NCBI GenBank assembly: GCA_023362775.1
Contig: JALMGJ010000138.1
Span: 42,941 to 106,940 of the forward strand
Length of the DNA stretch: 64,000 bases
Direction of reading: 5' to 3'
From: Charina bottae
Taxonomy: Eukaryota > Chordata > Lepidosauria > Squamata > Charinaidae
A model generated the notes under the pieces. That model saw only the letters and a program-made list of their open reading frames with translations. It was not told the origin of the DNA and ran no database searches. Below are positions 1 to 10,200 of this stretch, piece by piece (within the stretch, counting starts at the first letter, position 1; each line of letters opens with the position of its first letter). The translations under genes were made by a program, and so were the position numbers.

Positions 1-53
1 ATATAACAGAAAAAAAGAAAAATGAGAAGTAAAAATGAAGAAAACGAGAAAAA

Positions 54-187
54 CGACTAAAAAGGTGGGAAAAGAAAAAAGGAGAAAAAAGAAAAACAAG
101 AAAAACAAGAATGGGAAAAAACAGGAAAAACGAATAAAATGGAAAAAAGAAATACGAGAAAAATAAGAAGGGGAAAAATGATAAAAA
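54..187 (+). repeat. Subunit a of the monomer (134 bp)
   Basis: First of four related subunits, shown in the first monomer. It opens CGACTAAAAAGG, then has GAAAAACAAG, AATGGGAAA, ACGAATAAAATGG, AAATACGAG and AAGGGGAAAAATGA before the next CGACTAA. The same order of motifs (CNACTAA, GGG, GAAAAACAAG, AATGGGAAA, AAAAATGA) recurs in subunits b-d, so the monomer is an ancient tetramer. The GGTGGG/GGGAGGG, ACAGG/TCAGG and AAAATGG/ACATGG variants lie here. Confidence 0.8.
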
Positions 188-326
188 CGACTAAAGATGG
201 GAAAAACAAAGAAGAAAAAAGAAAGTGGAAAAAAAGTGGAAAAAAAGAAAAACAAGGAAGACAAGAATGGGAAAAAATGGGAAAAACGAATAAAAAAGGG
301 GGAAAATGAAAAAAAAATGAGAAAAA
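188..326 (+). repeat. Subunit b of the monomer (139 bp)
   Basis: Opens CGACTAAAGATGGG, then a doubled GTGGAAAAAAA, AAACAAGGAAGACAAG, AATGGGAAAAAATGGG, ACGAATAAAAAAGGGGG and GAAAATGA, ending in a long A run and TGAGAAAAA. ACGAATAAAA is shared with subunit a, which supports common descent. A-run length in this subunit (eight, nine or ten A) is a main cause of monomer length differences. Confidence 0.8.
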
Positions 327-473
327 CTACTAAAAAGGGAAAAAAGAGAAAAAAGAGAAAGGGGAAAAAATAAAAACAAGGAAAAAAATGGGAAATAACA
401 TGAAAAAAGAAAAAATGGGAAAAAAGAAAAATGAGAAAAATGAGAATGGGAAAAATGAGAAAAACGAGAAAAA
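327..473 (+). repeat. Subunit c of the monomer (147 bp; 138 in deleted forms)
   Basis: Opens CTACTAA, the only subunit without the CG at this point. It then has GGGAAAAAAGAG, GGGGAAAAAATAAAAACAAGG, AATGGGAAATAACATG and a stretch of AAAAATGAG/AAAAACGAG units. It carries the 9-bp presence/absence variant and the TAACATG/TAACTGG variant. Confidence 0.8.
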
Positions 474-477
474 CGAC
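426..477 (+). repeat. Minimal 9-bp register of A5 tracts
   Basis: Here AAAAATGAG and AAAAACGAG follow one another at 9-bp steps, interrupted once by AATGGG. It is the clearest remnant of a very short founding repeat and recurs at the end of subunit c in every monomer. Closely spaced A5 tracts may stiffen or curve the helix, though the 9-bp step is shorter than the 10.5-bp helical turn, so curvature is an inference. Confidence 0.6.
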
Positions 478-615
478 TAAAGAGGGAGAAAACAAAAAAG
501 AAATAGAATAGGGAAAAAAGAAAAACAAGGGAAAGAAGAATGGGAAACAACGGGAAAACCAAATATAACAGAAAAAAAGAAAAATGAGAAGTAAAAATGA
601 AAAAAACGAGAAAAA
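474..615 (+). repeat. Subunit d of the monomer (142 bp), with the only T/C-rich island
   Basis: Opens CGACTAAAGAGGGAG, then GAAATAGAATAGGG, GAAAAACAAGGG, AATGGGAAACAACGGG, CCAAATATAACAG and AAAAATGAGAAGTAAAAATGA. It is aligned to the other subunits by GAAAAACAAG, AATGGGAAA and the tail. CCAAATATAACAG is found in no other subunit. Variants TAGAATAGGG/TCGAAGAGGG, AAAAAAGAAA/AAAATGAAA and GTGAAAC/GGGAAAC lie here. Confidence 0.8.
559..571 (+). other. CCAAATATAACAG island, once per monomer
   Basis: This 13-mer is the least purine-biased stretch of the monomer and occurs once in each. It is nearly invariant; the only change I saw is at 4459 (CC to CA). It resembles an AT-rich TATA-like element on either strand, but nothing else in the sequence supports promoter activity, so it is recorded as a landmark rather than a regulatory site. 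Confidence 0.5.
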
Positions 616-1123
616 CGACTAAAAAGGGAGGGAAAGAAAAAAGGAGAAAAAAGAAAAACAAGAAAAACAAGAATGGGAAAAAACAGGAAAAACGAATAAC
701 ATGGAAAAAAGAAATACGAGAAAAATAAGAATGGGAAAAATGATAAAAACGACTAAAGATGGGAAAAACAAAGAAGAAAAAAGAAAGTGGAAAAAAAGTG
801 GAAAAAAAGAAAAACAAGGAAGACAAGAATGGGAAAAAATGGGAAAAACGAATAAAAAAGGGGGAAAATGAAAAAAAATGAGAAAAACTACTAAAAAGGG
901 AAAAAAGAGAAAAAAGAGAAAGGGGAAAAAAGAAAAACAAGGAAAAAAATGGGAAATAACTGGAAAAAAGAAAAAAATGGGAAAAAAGAAAAATGAGAAA
1001 AATGAGAATGGGAAAAATGAGAAAAACGAGAAAACCGACTAAAGAGGGAGAAAACAAAAAAGAAATAGAATAGGGAAAATGAAAAACAAGGGAAAGAAGA
1101 ATGGGAAACAACGGGAAAACCAA
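563..1123 (+). repeat. Monomer variant B (561 bp)
   Basis: B differs from A by AAAAAACGAG after the landmark, GGGAGGG for GGTGGG, CGAATAACATGG, eight A before TGAG, TAACTGG with a seven-A run, ACGAGAAAACCGAC, GGGAAAATGAAAAAC and GAATGGGAAAC. This copy and those at 7247 and 11708 also carry AAGAATGGG where the others have AAGAAGGGG. Further B or B-like copies start at 4462, 15607, 22275, 26173, 28960, 35649, 41781, 47914 and 49036. Those at 4462, 15607, 26173 and 28960 have ATGAG for ACGAG near their start and a plain CGAC at the ACCGAC site. Confidence 0.88.
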
Positions 1124-1685
1124 ATATAACAGAAAAAAAGAAAAATGAGAAGTAAAAATGAAGAAAACGAGAAAAACGACTAAAAAGGTGGGAAAAGAAA
1201 AAAGGAGAAAAAAGAAAAACAAGAAAAACAAGAATGGGAAAAAACAGGAAAAACGAATAAAATGGAAAAAAGAAATACGAGAAAAATAAGAAGGGGAAAA
1301 ATGATAAAAACGACTAAAGATGGGAAAAACAAAGAAGAAAAAAGAAAGTGGAAAAAAAGTGGAAAAAAAGAAAAACAAGGAAGACAAGAATGGGAAAAAA
1401 TGGGAAAAACGAATAAAAAAGGGGGAAAATGAAAAAAAAATGAGAAAAACTACTAAAAAGGGAAAAAAGAGAAAAAAGAGAAAGGGGAAAAAATAAAAAC
1501 AAGGAAAAAAATGGGAAATAACATGAAAAAAGAAAAAATGGGAAAAAAGAAAAATGAGAAAAATGAGAATGGGAAAAATGAGAAAAACAAGAAAAACGAC
1601 TAAAGAGGGAGAAAACAAAAAAGAAATAGAATAGGGAAAAAAGAAAAACAAGGGAAAGAAGAATGTGAAACAACGGGAAAACCAA
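1124..1685 (+). repeat. Reference monomer, variant A (562 bp)
   Basis: Variant A is recognised in order by GAAGAAAACGAG after the landmark, GGTGGG, CGAATAAAATGG, ACAAAGAAG, a run of nine A between TG and TGAG, the undeleted GAGAAAAAAGAGAAAGG, GGAAAAAATAAAAAC, TAACATG, ACAAGAAAAACGAC, AATAGGG and a closing GAATGTGAAAC. Other full A copies start at 3348, 7808, 10032, 12269, 14493, 20051, 25060, 31744, 32865, 36210, 37876, 38997, 44009 and 45130. A copies at 22836, 49597 and 54603 carry GGAAAAAAGAAAAAC in place of the ATAAAAAC version. Confidence 0.9.
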
Positions 1686-2237
1686 ATATAACAGAAAAAA
1701 AGAAAAATGAGAAGTAAAAATGAAAAAAACGAGAAAAACGACTAAAAAGGTGGGAAAAGAAAAAAGGAGAAAAAAGAAAAACAAGAAAAACAAGAATGGG
1801 AAAAAACAGGAAAAACGAATAAAATGGAAAAAAGAAATACGAGAAAAATAAGAAGGGGAAAAATGATAAAAACGACTAAAGATGGGAAAAACAAAGAAGA
1901 AAAAAGAAAGTGGAAAAAAAGTGGAAAAAAAGAAAAACAAGGAAGACAAGAATGGGAAAAAATGGGAAAAACGAATAAAAAAGGGGGAAAATGAAAAAAA
2001 ATGAGAAAAACTACTAAAAAGGGAAGAAAGAGAAAGGGGAAAAAAGAAAAACAAGGAAAAAAATGGGAAATAACATGAAAAAAGAAAAAATGGGAAAAAA
2101 GAAAAATGAGAAAAATGAGAATGGGAAAAATGAGAAAAACGAGAAAAACGACTAAAGAGGGAGAAAACAAAAAAGAAATAGAATAGGGAAAAAAGAAAAA
2201 CAAGGGAAAGAAGAATGGGAAACAACGGGAAAACCAA
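1686..2237 (+). repeat. Monomer variant C (552 bp, 9-bp deletion in subunit c)
   Basis: C lacks one GAGAAAAAA in subunit c, reading GGGAAAAAAGAGAAAGGGG where A and B have two GAGAAA blocks. It also has ACGAGAAAAACGAC and ends GAATGGGAAAC. This copy has a private A-to-G at 2026. Other C copies start at 3910, 5584, 8370, 10594, 12831, 15055, 16729, 23398, 27295, 30082, 36772, 42905, 50159 and 61321. Copies at 25622 and 28409 are 551 bp because of a lost G, and those at 35098, 41230 and 47363 are 551 bp with AAAATAAAAAAAATG in place of the usual ATGA form. Confidence 0.88.
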
Positions 2238-2797
2238 ATATAACAGAAAAAAAGAAAAATGAGAAGTAAAAATGAAAAAAACGAGAAAAACGACTAAAAA
2301 GGGAGGGAAAGAAAAAAGGAGAAAAAAGAAAAACAAGAAAAACAAGAATGGGAAAAAACAGGAAAAACGAATAACATGGAAAAAAGAAATACGAGAAAAA
2401 TAAGAAGGGGAAAAATGATAAAAACGACTAAAGATGGGAAAAAGAAAGAAGAAAAAAGAAAGTGGAAAAAAAGTGGAAAAAAAGAAAAACAAGGAAGACA
2501 AGAATGGGAAAAAATGGGAAAAACGAATAAAAAAGGGGGAAAATGAAAAAAAATGAGAAAAACTACTAAAAAGGGAAAAAGAGAAAAAAGAGAAAGGGGA
2601 AAAAAGAAAAACAAGGGAAAAAATGGGAAATAACTGGAAAAAAGAAAAAAATGGGAAAAAAGAAAAATGAGAAAAATGAGAATGGGAAAAATGAGAAAAA
2701 CGAGAAAACCGACTAAAGAGGGAGAAAACAAAAAAGAAATCGAAGAGGGAAAATGAAAAACAAGGGAAAGAAGAATGGGAAACAACGGGAAAACCAA
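2238..2797 (+). repeat. Monomer variant D (560 bp)
   Basis: D resembles B (GGGAGGG, AACATGG, TAACTGG, ACCGAC, AAAATGAAAAAC). It is marked by GGGAAAAAGAAAGAAG in subunit b, one A fewer before GAGAAAAAAGAG, ACAAGGGAAAAAATGGG, and GAAATCGAAGAGGG where the others read GAAATAGAATAGGG. Other D copies start at 6136, 8922, 13383, 17281, 20613, 23950 and 30634. The unit at 18941 has an A-like front half and a D back half. Confidence 0.88.
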
Positions 2798-3347
2798 ATA
2801 TAACAGAAAAAAAGAAAAATGAGAAGTAAAAATGAAAAAAACGAGAAAAACGACTAAAAAGGTGGGAAAAGAAAAAAGGAGAAAAAAGAAAAACAAGAAA
2901 AACAAGAATGGGAAAAATCAGGAAAAACGAATAAAATGGAAAAAAGAAATACGAGAAAAATAAGAAGGGGAAAAATGATAAAAACGACTAAAGATGGGAA
3001 AAACAAAGAAGAAAAAAGAAAGTGGAAAAAAAGTGGAAAAAAGAAAAACAAGGAAGACAAGAATGGGAAAAAATGGGAAAAACGAATAAAAAAGGGGGAA
3101 AATGAAAAAAAATGAGAAAAACTACTAAAAAGGGAAAAAAGAGAAAGGGGAAAAAAGAAAAACAAGGAAAAAAATGGGAAATAACATGAAAAAAGAAAAA
3201 ATGGGAAAAAAGAAAAATGAGAAAAATGAGAATGGGAAAAATGAGAAAAACGAGAAAAACGACTAAAGAGGGAGAAAACAAAAAAGAAATAGAATAGGGA
3301 AAATGAAAAACAAGGGAAAGAAGAATGGGAAACAACGGGAAAACCAA
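2798..3347 (+). repeat. Monomer variant E (550 bp)
   Basis: E is the shortest class. It has AAAATCAGG in subunit a (others AAAACAGG), one A fewer in GTGGAAAAAAGAAAAAC, the 9-bp subunit-c deletion, and GGGAAAATGAAAAAC. Other E copies start at 9482, 13943, 18391, 19501, 21173, 24510, 31194, 33986, 40118, 46251 and 57402. Unit 6696 is an E front with a C-like end (551 bp). Unit 17841 is an E front with a D-like tail (TCGAAG). Confidence 0.88.
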
Positions 3348-5022
3348 ATATAACAGAAAAAAAGAAAAATGAGAAGTAAAAATGAAGAAAACGAGAAAAA
3401 CGACTAAAAAGGTGGGAAAAGAAAAAAGGAGAAAAAAGAAAAACAAGAAAAACAAGAATGGGAAAAAACAGGAAAAACGAATAAAATGGAAAAAAGAAAT
3501 ACGAGAAAAATAAGAAGGGGAAAAATGATAAAAACGACTAAAGATGGGAAAAACAAAGAAGAAAAAAGAAAGTGGAAAAAAAGTGGAAAAAAAGAAAAAC
3601 AAGGAAGACAAGAATGGGAAAAAATGGGAAAAACGAATAAAAAAGGGGGAAAATGAAAAAAAAATGAGAAAAACTACTAAAAAGGGAAAAAAGAGAAAAA
3701 AGAGAAAGGGGAAAAAATAAAAACAAGGAAAAAAATGGGAAATAACATGAAAAAAGAAAAAATGGGAAAAAAGAAAAATGAGAAAAATGAGAATGGGAAA
3801 AATGAGAAAAACAAGAAAAACGACTAAAGAGGGAGAAAACAAAAAAGAAATAGAATAGGGAAAAAAGAAAAACAAGGGAAAGAAGAATGTGAAACAACGG
3901 GAAAACCAAATATAACAGAAAAAAAGAAAAATGAGAAGTAAAAATGAAAAAAACGAGAAAAACGACTAAAAAGGTGGGAAAAGAAAAAAGGAGAAAAAAG
4001 AAAAACAAGAAAAACAAGAATGGGAAAAAACAGGAAAAACGAATAAAATGGAAAAAAGAAATACGAGAAAAATAAGAAGGGGAAAAATGATAAAAACGAC
4101 TAAAGATGGGAAAAAGAAAGAAGAAAAAAGAAAGTGGAAAAAAAGTGGAAAAAAAGAAAAACAAGGAAGACAAGAATGGGAAAAAATGGGAAAAACGAAT
4201 AAAAAAGGGGGAAAATGAAAAAAAATGAGAAAAACTACTAAAAAGGGAAAAAAGAGAAAGGGGAAAAAAGAAAAACAAGGAAAAAAATGGGAAATAACAT
4301 GAAAAAAGAAAAAATGGGAAAAAAGAAAAATGAGAAAAATGAGAATGGGAAAAATGAGAAAAACGAGAAAAACGACTAAAGAGGGAGAAAACAAAAAAGA
4401 AATAGAATAGGGAAAAAAGAAAAACAAGGGAAAGAAGAATGGGAAACAACGGGAAAACAAAATATAACAGAAAAAAAGAAAAATGAGAAGTAAAAATGAA
4501 AAAAATGAGAAAAACGACTAAAAAGGGAGGGAAAGAAAAAAGGAGAAAAAAGAAAAACAAGAAAAACAAGAATGGGAAAAAACAGGAAAAACGAATAACA
4601 TGGAAAAAAGAAATACGAGAAAAATAAGAAGGGGAAAAATGATAAAAACGACTAAAGATGGGAAAAACAAAGAAGAAAAAAGAAAGTGGAAAAAAAGTGG
4701 AAAAAAAGAAAAACAAGGAAGACAAGAATGGGAAAAAATGGGAAAAACGAATAAAAAAGGGGGGAAATGAAAAAAAATGAGAAAAACTACTAAAAAGGGA
4801 AAAAAGAGAAAAAAGAGAAAGGGGAAAAAAGAAAAACAAGGAAAAAAATGGGAAATAACTGGAAAAAAGAAAAAAATGGGAAAAAAGAAAAATGAGAAAA
4901 ATGAGAATGGGAAAAATGAGAAAAACGAGAAAAACGACTAAAGAGGGAGAAAACAAAAAAGAAATAGAATAGGGAAAATGAAAAACAAGGGAAAGAAGAA
5001 TGGGAAACAACGGGAAAACCAA

Positions 5023-5583
5023 ATATAACAGAAAAAAAGAAAAATGAGAAGTAAAAATGAAGAAAACGAGAAAAACGACTAAAAAGGTGGGAAAAGAAAA
5101 AAGGAGAAAAAAGAAAAACAAGAAAAACAAGAATGGGAAAAAACAGGAAAAACGAATAAAATGGAAAAAAGAAATACGAGAAAAATAAGAAGGGGAAAAA
5201 TGATAAAAACGACTAAAGATGGGAAAAACAAAGAAGAAAAAAGAAAGTGGAAAAAAAGTGGAAAAAAAGAAAAACAAGGAAGACAAGAATGGGAAAAAAT
5301 GGGAAAAACGAATAAAAAAGGGGGAAAATGAAAAAAAATGAGAAAAACTACTAAAAAGGGAAAAAAGAGAAAAAAGAGAAAGGGGAAAAAATAAAAACAA
5401 GGAAAAAAATGGGAAATAACATGAAAAAAGAAAAAATGGGAAAAAAGAAAAATGAGAAAAATGAGAATGGGAAAAATGAGAAAAACAAGAAAAACGACTA
5501 AAGAGGGAGAAAACAAAAAAGAAATAGAATAGGGAAAAAAGAAAAACAAGGGAAAGAAGAATGTGAAACAACGGGAAAACCAA
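5023..5583 (+). repeat. Monomer variant A' (561 bp)
   Basis: A' matches A (GAAGAAAACGAG, GGTGGG, ATAAAAAC, ACAAGAAAAACGAC, GTGAAAC) but has eight rather than nine A before TGAG in subunit b. Other copies start at 16168, 26734 and 29521, always after a B-like unit with ATGAG and before a C unit. The unit at 48475 is also 561 bp but ends like C (ACGAG, GAATGGGAAAC). Confidence 0.85.
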
Positions 5584-7246
5584 ATATAACAGAAAAAAAG
5601 AAAAATGAGAAGTAAAAATGAAAAAAACGAGAAAAACGACTAAAAAGGTGGGAAAAGAAAAAAGGAGAAAAAAGAAAAACAAGAAAAACAAGAATGGGAA
5701 AAAACAGGAAAAACAAATAAAATGGAAAAAAGAAATACGAGAAAAATAAGAAGGGGAAAAATGATAAAAACGACTAAAGATGGGAAAAACAAAGAAGAAA
5801 AAAGAAAGTGGAAAAAAAGTGGAAAAAAAGAAAAACAAGGAAGACAAGAATGGGAAAAAATGGGAAAAACGAATAAAAAAGGGGGAAAATGAAAAAAAAT
5901 GAGAAAAACTACTAAAAAGGGAAAAAAGAGAAAGGGGAAAAAAGAAAAACAAGGAAAAAAATGGGAAATAACATGAAAAAAGAAAAAATGGGAAAAAAGA
6001 AAAATGAGAAAAATGAGAATGGGAAAAATGAGAAAAACGAGAAAAACGACTAAAGAGGGAGAAAACAAAAAAGAAATAGAATAGGGAAAAAAGAAAAACA
6101 AGGGAAAGAAGAATGGGAAACAACGGGAAAACCAAATATAACAGAAAAAAAGAAAAATGAGAAGTAAAAATGAAAAAAACGAGAAAAACGACTAAAAAGG
6201 GAGGGAAAGAAAAAAGGAGAAAAAAGAAAAACAAGAAAAACAAGAATGGGAAAAAACAGGAAAAACGAATAACATGGAAAAAAGAAATACGAGAAAAATA
6301 AGAAGGGGAAAAATGATAAAAACGACTAAAGATGGGAAAAAGAAAGAAGAAAAAAGAAAGTGGAAAAAAAGTGGAAAAAAAGAAAAACAAGGAAGACAAG
6401 AATGGGAAAAAATGGGAAAAACGAATAAAAAAGGGGGAAAATGAAAAAAAATGAGAAAAACTACTAAAAAGGGAAAAAGAGAAAAAAGAGAAAGGGGAAA
6501 AAAGAAAAACAAGGGAAAAAATGGGAAATAACTGGAAAAAAGAAAAAAATGGGAAAAAAGAAAAATGAGAAAAATGAGAATGGGAAAAATGAGAAAAACG
6601 AGAAAACCGACTAAAGAGGGAGAAAACAAAAAAGAAATCGAAGAGGGAAAATGAAAAACAAGGGAAAGAAGAATGGGAAACAACGGGAAAACCAAATATA
6701 ACAGAAAAAAAGAAAAATGAGAAGTAAAAATGAAAAAAACGAGAAAAACGACTAAAAAGGTGGGAAAAGAAAAAAGGAGAAAAAAGAAAAACAAGAAAAA
6801 CAAGAATGGGAAAAATCAGGAAAAACGAATAAAATGGAAAAAAGAAATACGAGAAAAATAAGAAGGGGAAAAATGATAAAAACGACTAAAGATGGGAAAA
6901 ACAAAGAAGAAAAAAGAAAGTGGAAAAAAAGTGGAAAAAAGAAAAACAAGGAAGACAAGAATGGGAAAAAATGGGAAAAACGAATAAAAAAGGGGGAAAA
7001 TGAAAAAAAATGAGAAAAACTACTAAAAAGGGAAAAAAGAGAAAGGGGAAAAAAGAAAAACAAGGAAAAAAATGGGAAATAACATGAAAAAAGAAAAAAT
7101 GGGAAAAAAGAAAAATGAGAAAAATGAGAATGGGAAAAATGAGAAAAACGAGAAAAACGACTAAAGAGGGAGAAAACAAAAAAGAAATAGAATAGGGAAA
7201 AAAGAAAAACAAGGGAAAGAAGAATGGGAAACAACGGGAAAACCAA

Positions 7247-10200
7247 ATATAACAGAAAAAAAGAAAAATGAGAAGTAAAAATGAAAAAAACGAGAAAAAC
7301 GACTAAAAAGGGAGGGAAAGAAAAAAGGAGAAAAAAGAAAAACAAGAAAAACAAGAATGGGAAAAAACAGGAAAAACGAATAACATGGAAAAAAGAAATA
7401 CGAGAAAAATAAGAATGGGAAAAATGATAAAAACGACTAAAGATGGGAAAAACAAAGAAGAAAAAAGAAAGTGGAAAAAAAGTGGAAAAAAAGAAAAACA
7501 AGGAAGACAAGAATGGGAAAAAATGGGAAAAACGAATAAAAAAGGGGGAAAATGAAAAAAAATGAGAAAAACTACTAAAAAGGGAAAAAAGAGAAAAAAG
7601 AGAAAGGGGAAAAAAGAAAAACAAGGAAAAAAATGGGAAATAACTGGAAAAAAGAAAAAAATGGGAAAAAAGAAAAATGAGAAAAATGAGAATGGGAAAA
7701 ATGAGAAAAACGAGAAAACCGACTAAAGAGGGAGAAAACAAAAAAGAAATAGAATAGGGAAAATGAAAAACAAGGGAAAGAAGAATGGGAAACAACGGGA
7801 AAACCAAATATAACAGAAAAAAAGAAAAATGAGAAGTAAAAATGAAGAAAACGAGAAAAACGACTAAAAAGGTGGGAAAAGAAAAAAGGAGAAAAAAGAA
7901 AAACAAGAAAAACAAGAATGGGAAAAAACAGGAAAAACGAATAAAATGGAAAAAAGAAATACGAGAAAAATAAGAAGGGGAAAAATGATAAAAACGACTA
8001 AAGATGGGAAAAACAAAGAAGAAAAAAGAAAGTGGAAAAAAAGTGGAAAAAAAGAAAAACAAGGAAGACAAGAATGGGAAAAAATGGGAAAAACGAATAA
8101 AAAAGGGGGAAAATGAAAAAAAAATGAGAAAAACTACTAAAAAGGGAAAAAAGAGAAAAAAGAGAAAGGGGAAAAAATAAAAACAAGGAAAAAAATGGGA
8201 AATAACATGAAAAAAGAAAAAATGGGAAAAAAGAAAAATGAGAAAAATGAGAATGGGAAAAATGAGAAAAACAAGAAAAACGACTAAAGAGGGAGAAAAC
8301 AAAAAAGAAATAGAATAGGGAAAAAAGAAAAACAAGGGAAAGAAGAATGTGAAACAACGGGAAAACCAAATATAACAGAAAAAAAGAAAAATGAGAAGTA
8401 AAAATGAAAAAAACGAGAAAAACGACTAAAAAGGTGGGAAAAGAAAAAAGGAGAAAAAAGAAAAACAAGAAAAACAAGAATGGGAAAAAACAGGAAAAAC
8501 GAATAAAATGGAAAAAAGAAATACGAGAAAAATAAGAAGGGGAAAAATGATAAAAACGACTAAAGATGGGAAAAACAAAGAAGAAAAAAGAAAGTGGAAA
8601 AAAAGTGGAAAAAAAGAAAAACAAGGAAGACAAGAATGGGAAAAAATGGGAAAAACGAATAAAAAAGGGGGAAAATGAAAAAAAATGAGAAAAACTACTA
8701 AAAAGGGAAAAAAGAGAAAGGGGAAAAAAGAAAAACAAGGAAAAAAATGGGAAATAACATGAAAAAAGAAAAAATGGGAAAAAAGAAAAATGAGAAAAAT
8801 GAGAATGGGAAAAATGAGAAAAACGAGAAAAACGACTAAAGAGGGAGAAAACAAAAAAGAAATAGAATAGGGAAAAAAGAAAAACAAGGGAAAGAAGAAT
8901 GGGAAACAACGGGAAAACCAAATATAACAGAAAAAAAGAAAAATGAGAAGTAAAAATGAAAAAAACGAGAAAAACGACTAAAAAGGGAGGGAAAGAAAAA
9001 AGGAGAAAAAAGAAAAACAAGAAAAACAAGAATGGGAAAAAACAGGAAAAACGAATAACATGGAAAAAAGAAATACGAGAAAAATAAGAAGGGGAAAAAT
9101 GATAAAAACGACTAAAGATGGGAAAAAGAAAGAAGAAAAAAGAAAGTGGAAAAAAAGTGGAAAAAAAGAAAAACAAGGAAGACAAGAATGGGAAAAAATG
9201 GGAAAAACGAATAAAAAAGGGGGAAAATGAAAAAAAATGAGAAAAACTACTAAAAAGGGAAAAAGAGAAAAAAGAGAAAGGGGAAAAAAGAAAAACAAGG
9301 GAAAAAATGGGAAATAACTGGAAAAAAGAAAAAAATGGGAAAAAAGAAAAATGAGAAAAATGAGAATGGGAAAAATGAGAAAAACGAGAAAACCGACTAA
9401 AGAGGGAGAAAACAAAAAAGAAATCGAAGAGGGAAAATGAAAAACAAGGGAAAGAAGAATGGGAAACAACGGGAAAACCAAATATAACAGAAAAAAAGAA
9501 AAATGAGAAGTAAAAATGAAAAAAACGAGAAAAACGACTAAAAAGGTGGGAAAAGAAAAAAGGAGAAAAAAGAAAAACAAGAAAAACAAGAATGGGAAAA
9601 ATCAGGAAAAACGAATAAAATGGAAAAAAGAAATACGAGAAAAATAAGAAGGGGAAAAATGATAAAAACGACTAAAGATGGGAAAAACAAAGAAGAAAAA
9701 AGAAAGTGGAAAAAAAGTGGAAAAAAGAAAAACAAGGAAGACAAGAATGGGAAAAAATGGGAAAAACGAATAAAAAAGGGGGAAAATGAAAAAAAATGAG
9801 AAAAACTACTAAAAAGGGAAAAAAGAGAAAGGGGAAAAAAGAAAAACAAGGAAAAAAATGGGAAATAACATGAAAAAAGAAAAAATGGGAAAAAAGAAAA
9901 ATGAGAAAAATGAGAATGGGAAAAATGAGAAAAACGAGAAAAACGACTAAAGAGGGAGAAAACAAAAAAGAAATAGAATAGGGAAAATGAAAAACAAGGG
10001 AAAGAAGAATGGGAAACAACGGGAAAACCAAATATAACAGAAAAAAAGAAAAATGAGAAGTAAAAATGAAGAAAACGAGAAAAACGACTAAAAAGGTGGG
10101 AAAAGAAAAAAGGAGAAAAAAGAAAAACAAGAAAAACAAGAATGGGAAAAAACAGGAAAAACGAATAAAATGGAAAAAAGAAATACGAGAAAAATAAGAA

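Larger units (their letters stand above)
563..4461 (+). repeat. Heptamer B-A-C-D-E-A-C, copy 1 (3,899 bp)
   Basis: Length string 561-562-552-560-550-562-552. The same string returns at 7247, 11708 and 22275, so it is a building block of the left half of the window. Subunit-level identity is near complete. The last C unit (3910) has private changes at 4116 and 4459. Confidence 0.87.
140..7060 (+). repeat. Long-range HOR segment, copy 1 (20-monomer period, 11,145 bp)
   Basis: Monomer starts 563, 1124, 1686, 2238, 2798, 3348, 3910, 4462, 5023, 5584, 6136 and 6696 each reappear exactly 11,145 bp downstream. Shared private markers include ATGAG at 4506, GGGGGG near 4760 and ACAAAT at 5715. By eye I found four one-base differences: 2026, 4116 and 4459 here, and 13117 in the other copy. 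Similarity starts after the AAAATGG/ACATGG site of the first monomer and ends in subunit c of monomer 6696. Order: (A/C hybrid), B, A, C, D, E, A, C, B-like, A', C, D, E-like. Confidence 0.88.

Noticed and set aside
505..516. Telomere-like repeat (AATAGGGAAA)
   Set aside because: A single AGGG inside the monomer, with no tandem TTAGGG or variant series.
529..554. G-quadruplex (GGG tracts of subunit d)
   Set aside because: Only three GGG tracts lie close together, with spacers of about 10 and 7 bases. A fourth tract is too far for a canonical motif.
541..560. CENP-B box around AACAACGGGA
   Set aside because: CGGG is present, but the required TTCG and the A three bases before CGGG are absent.
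559..571. Promoter (TATA-like CCAAATATAACAG)
   Set aside because: No supporting initiator, downstream gene or terminator; kept only as a monomer landmark.
191..1651. Long minus-strand open reading frames (here 486 codons; many others up to 953)
   Set aside because: Stops need purine-rich codons, which the pyrimidine strand lacks. The predicted text is low-complexity Phe/Leu/Ser/Pro, repeats with the satellite period, exists in overlapping frames and shows no domain or plausible gene structure.
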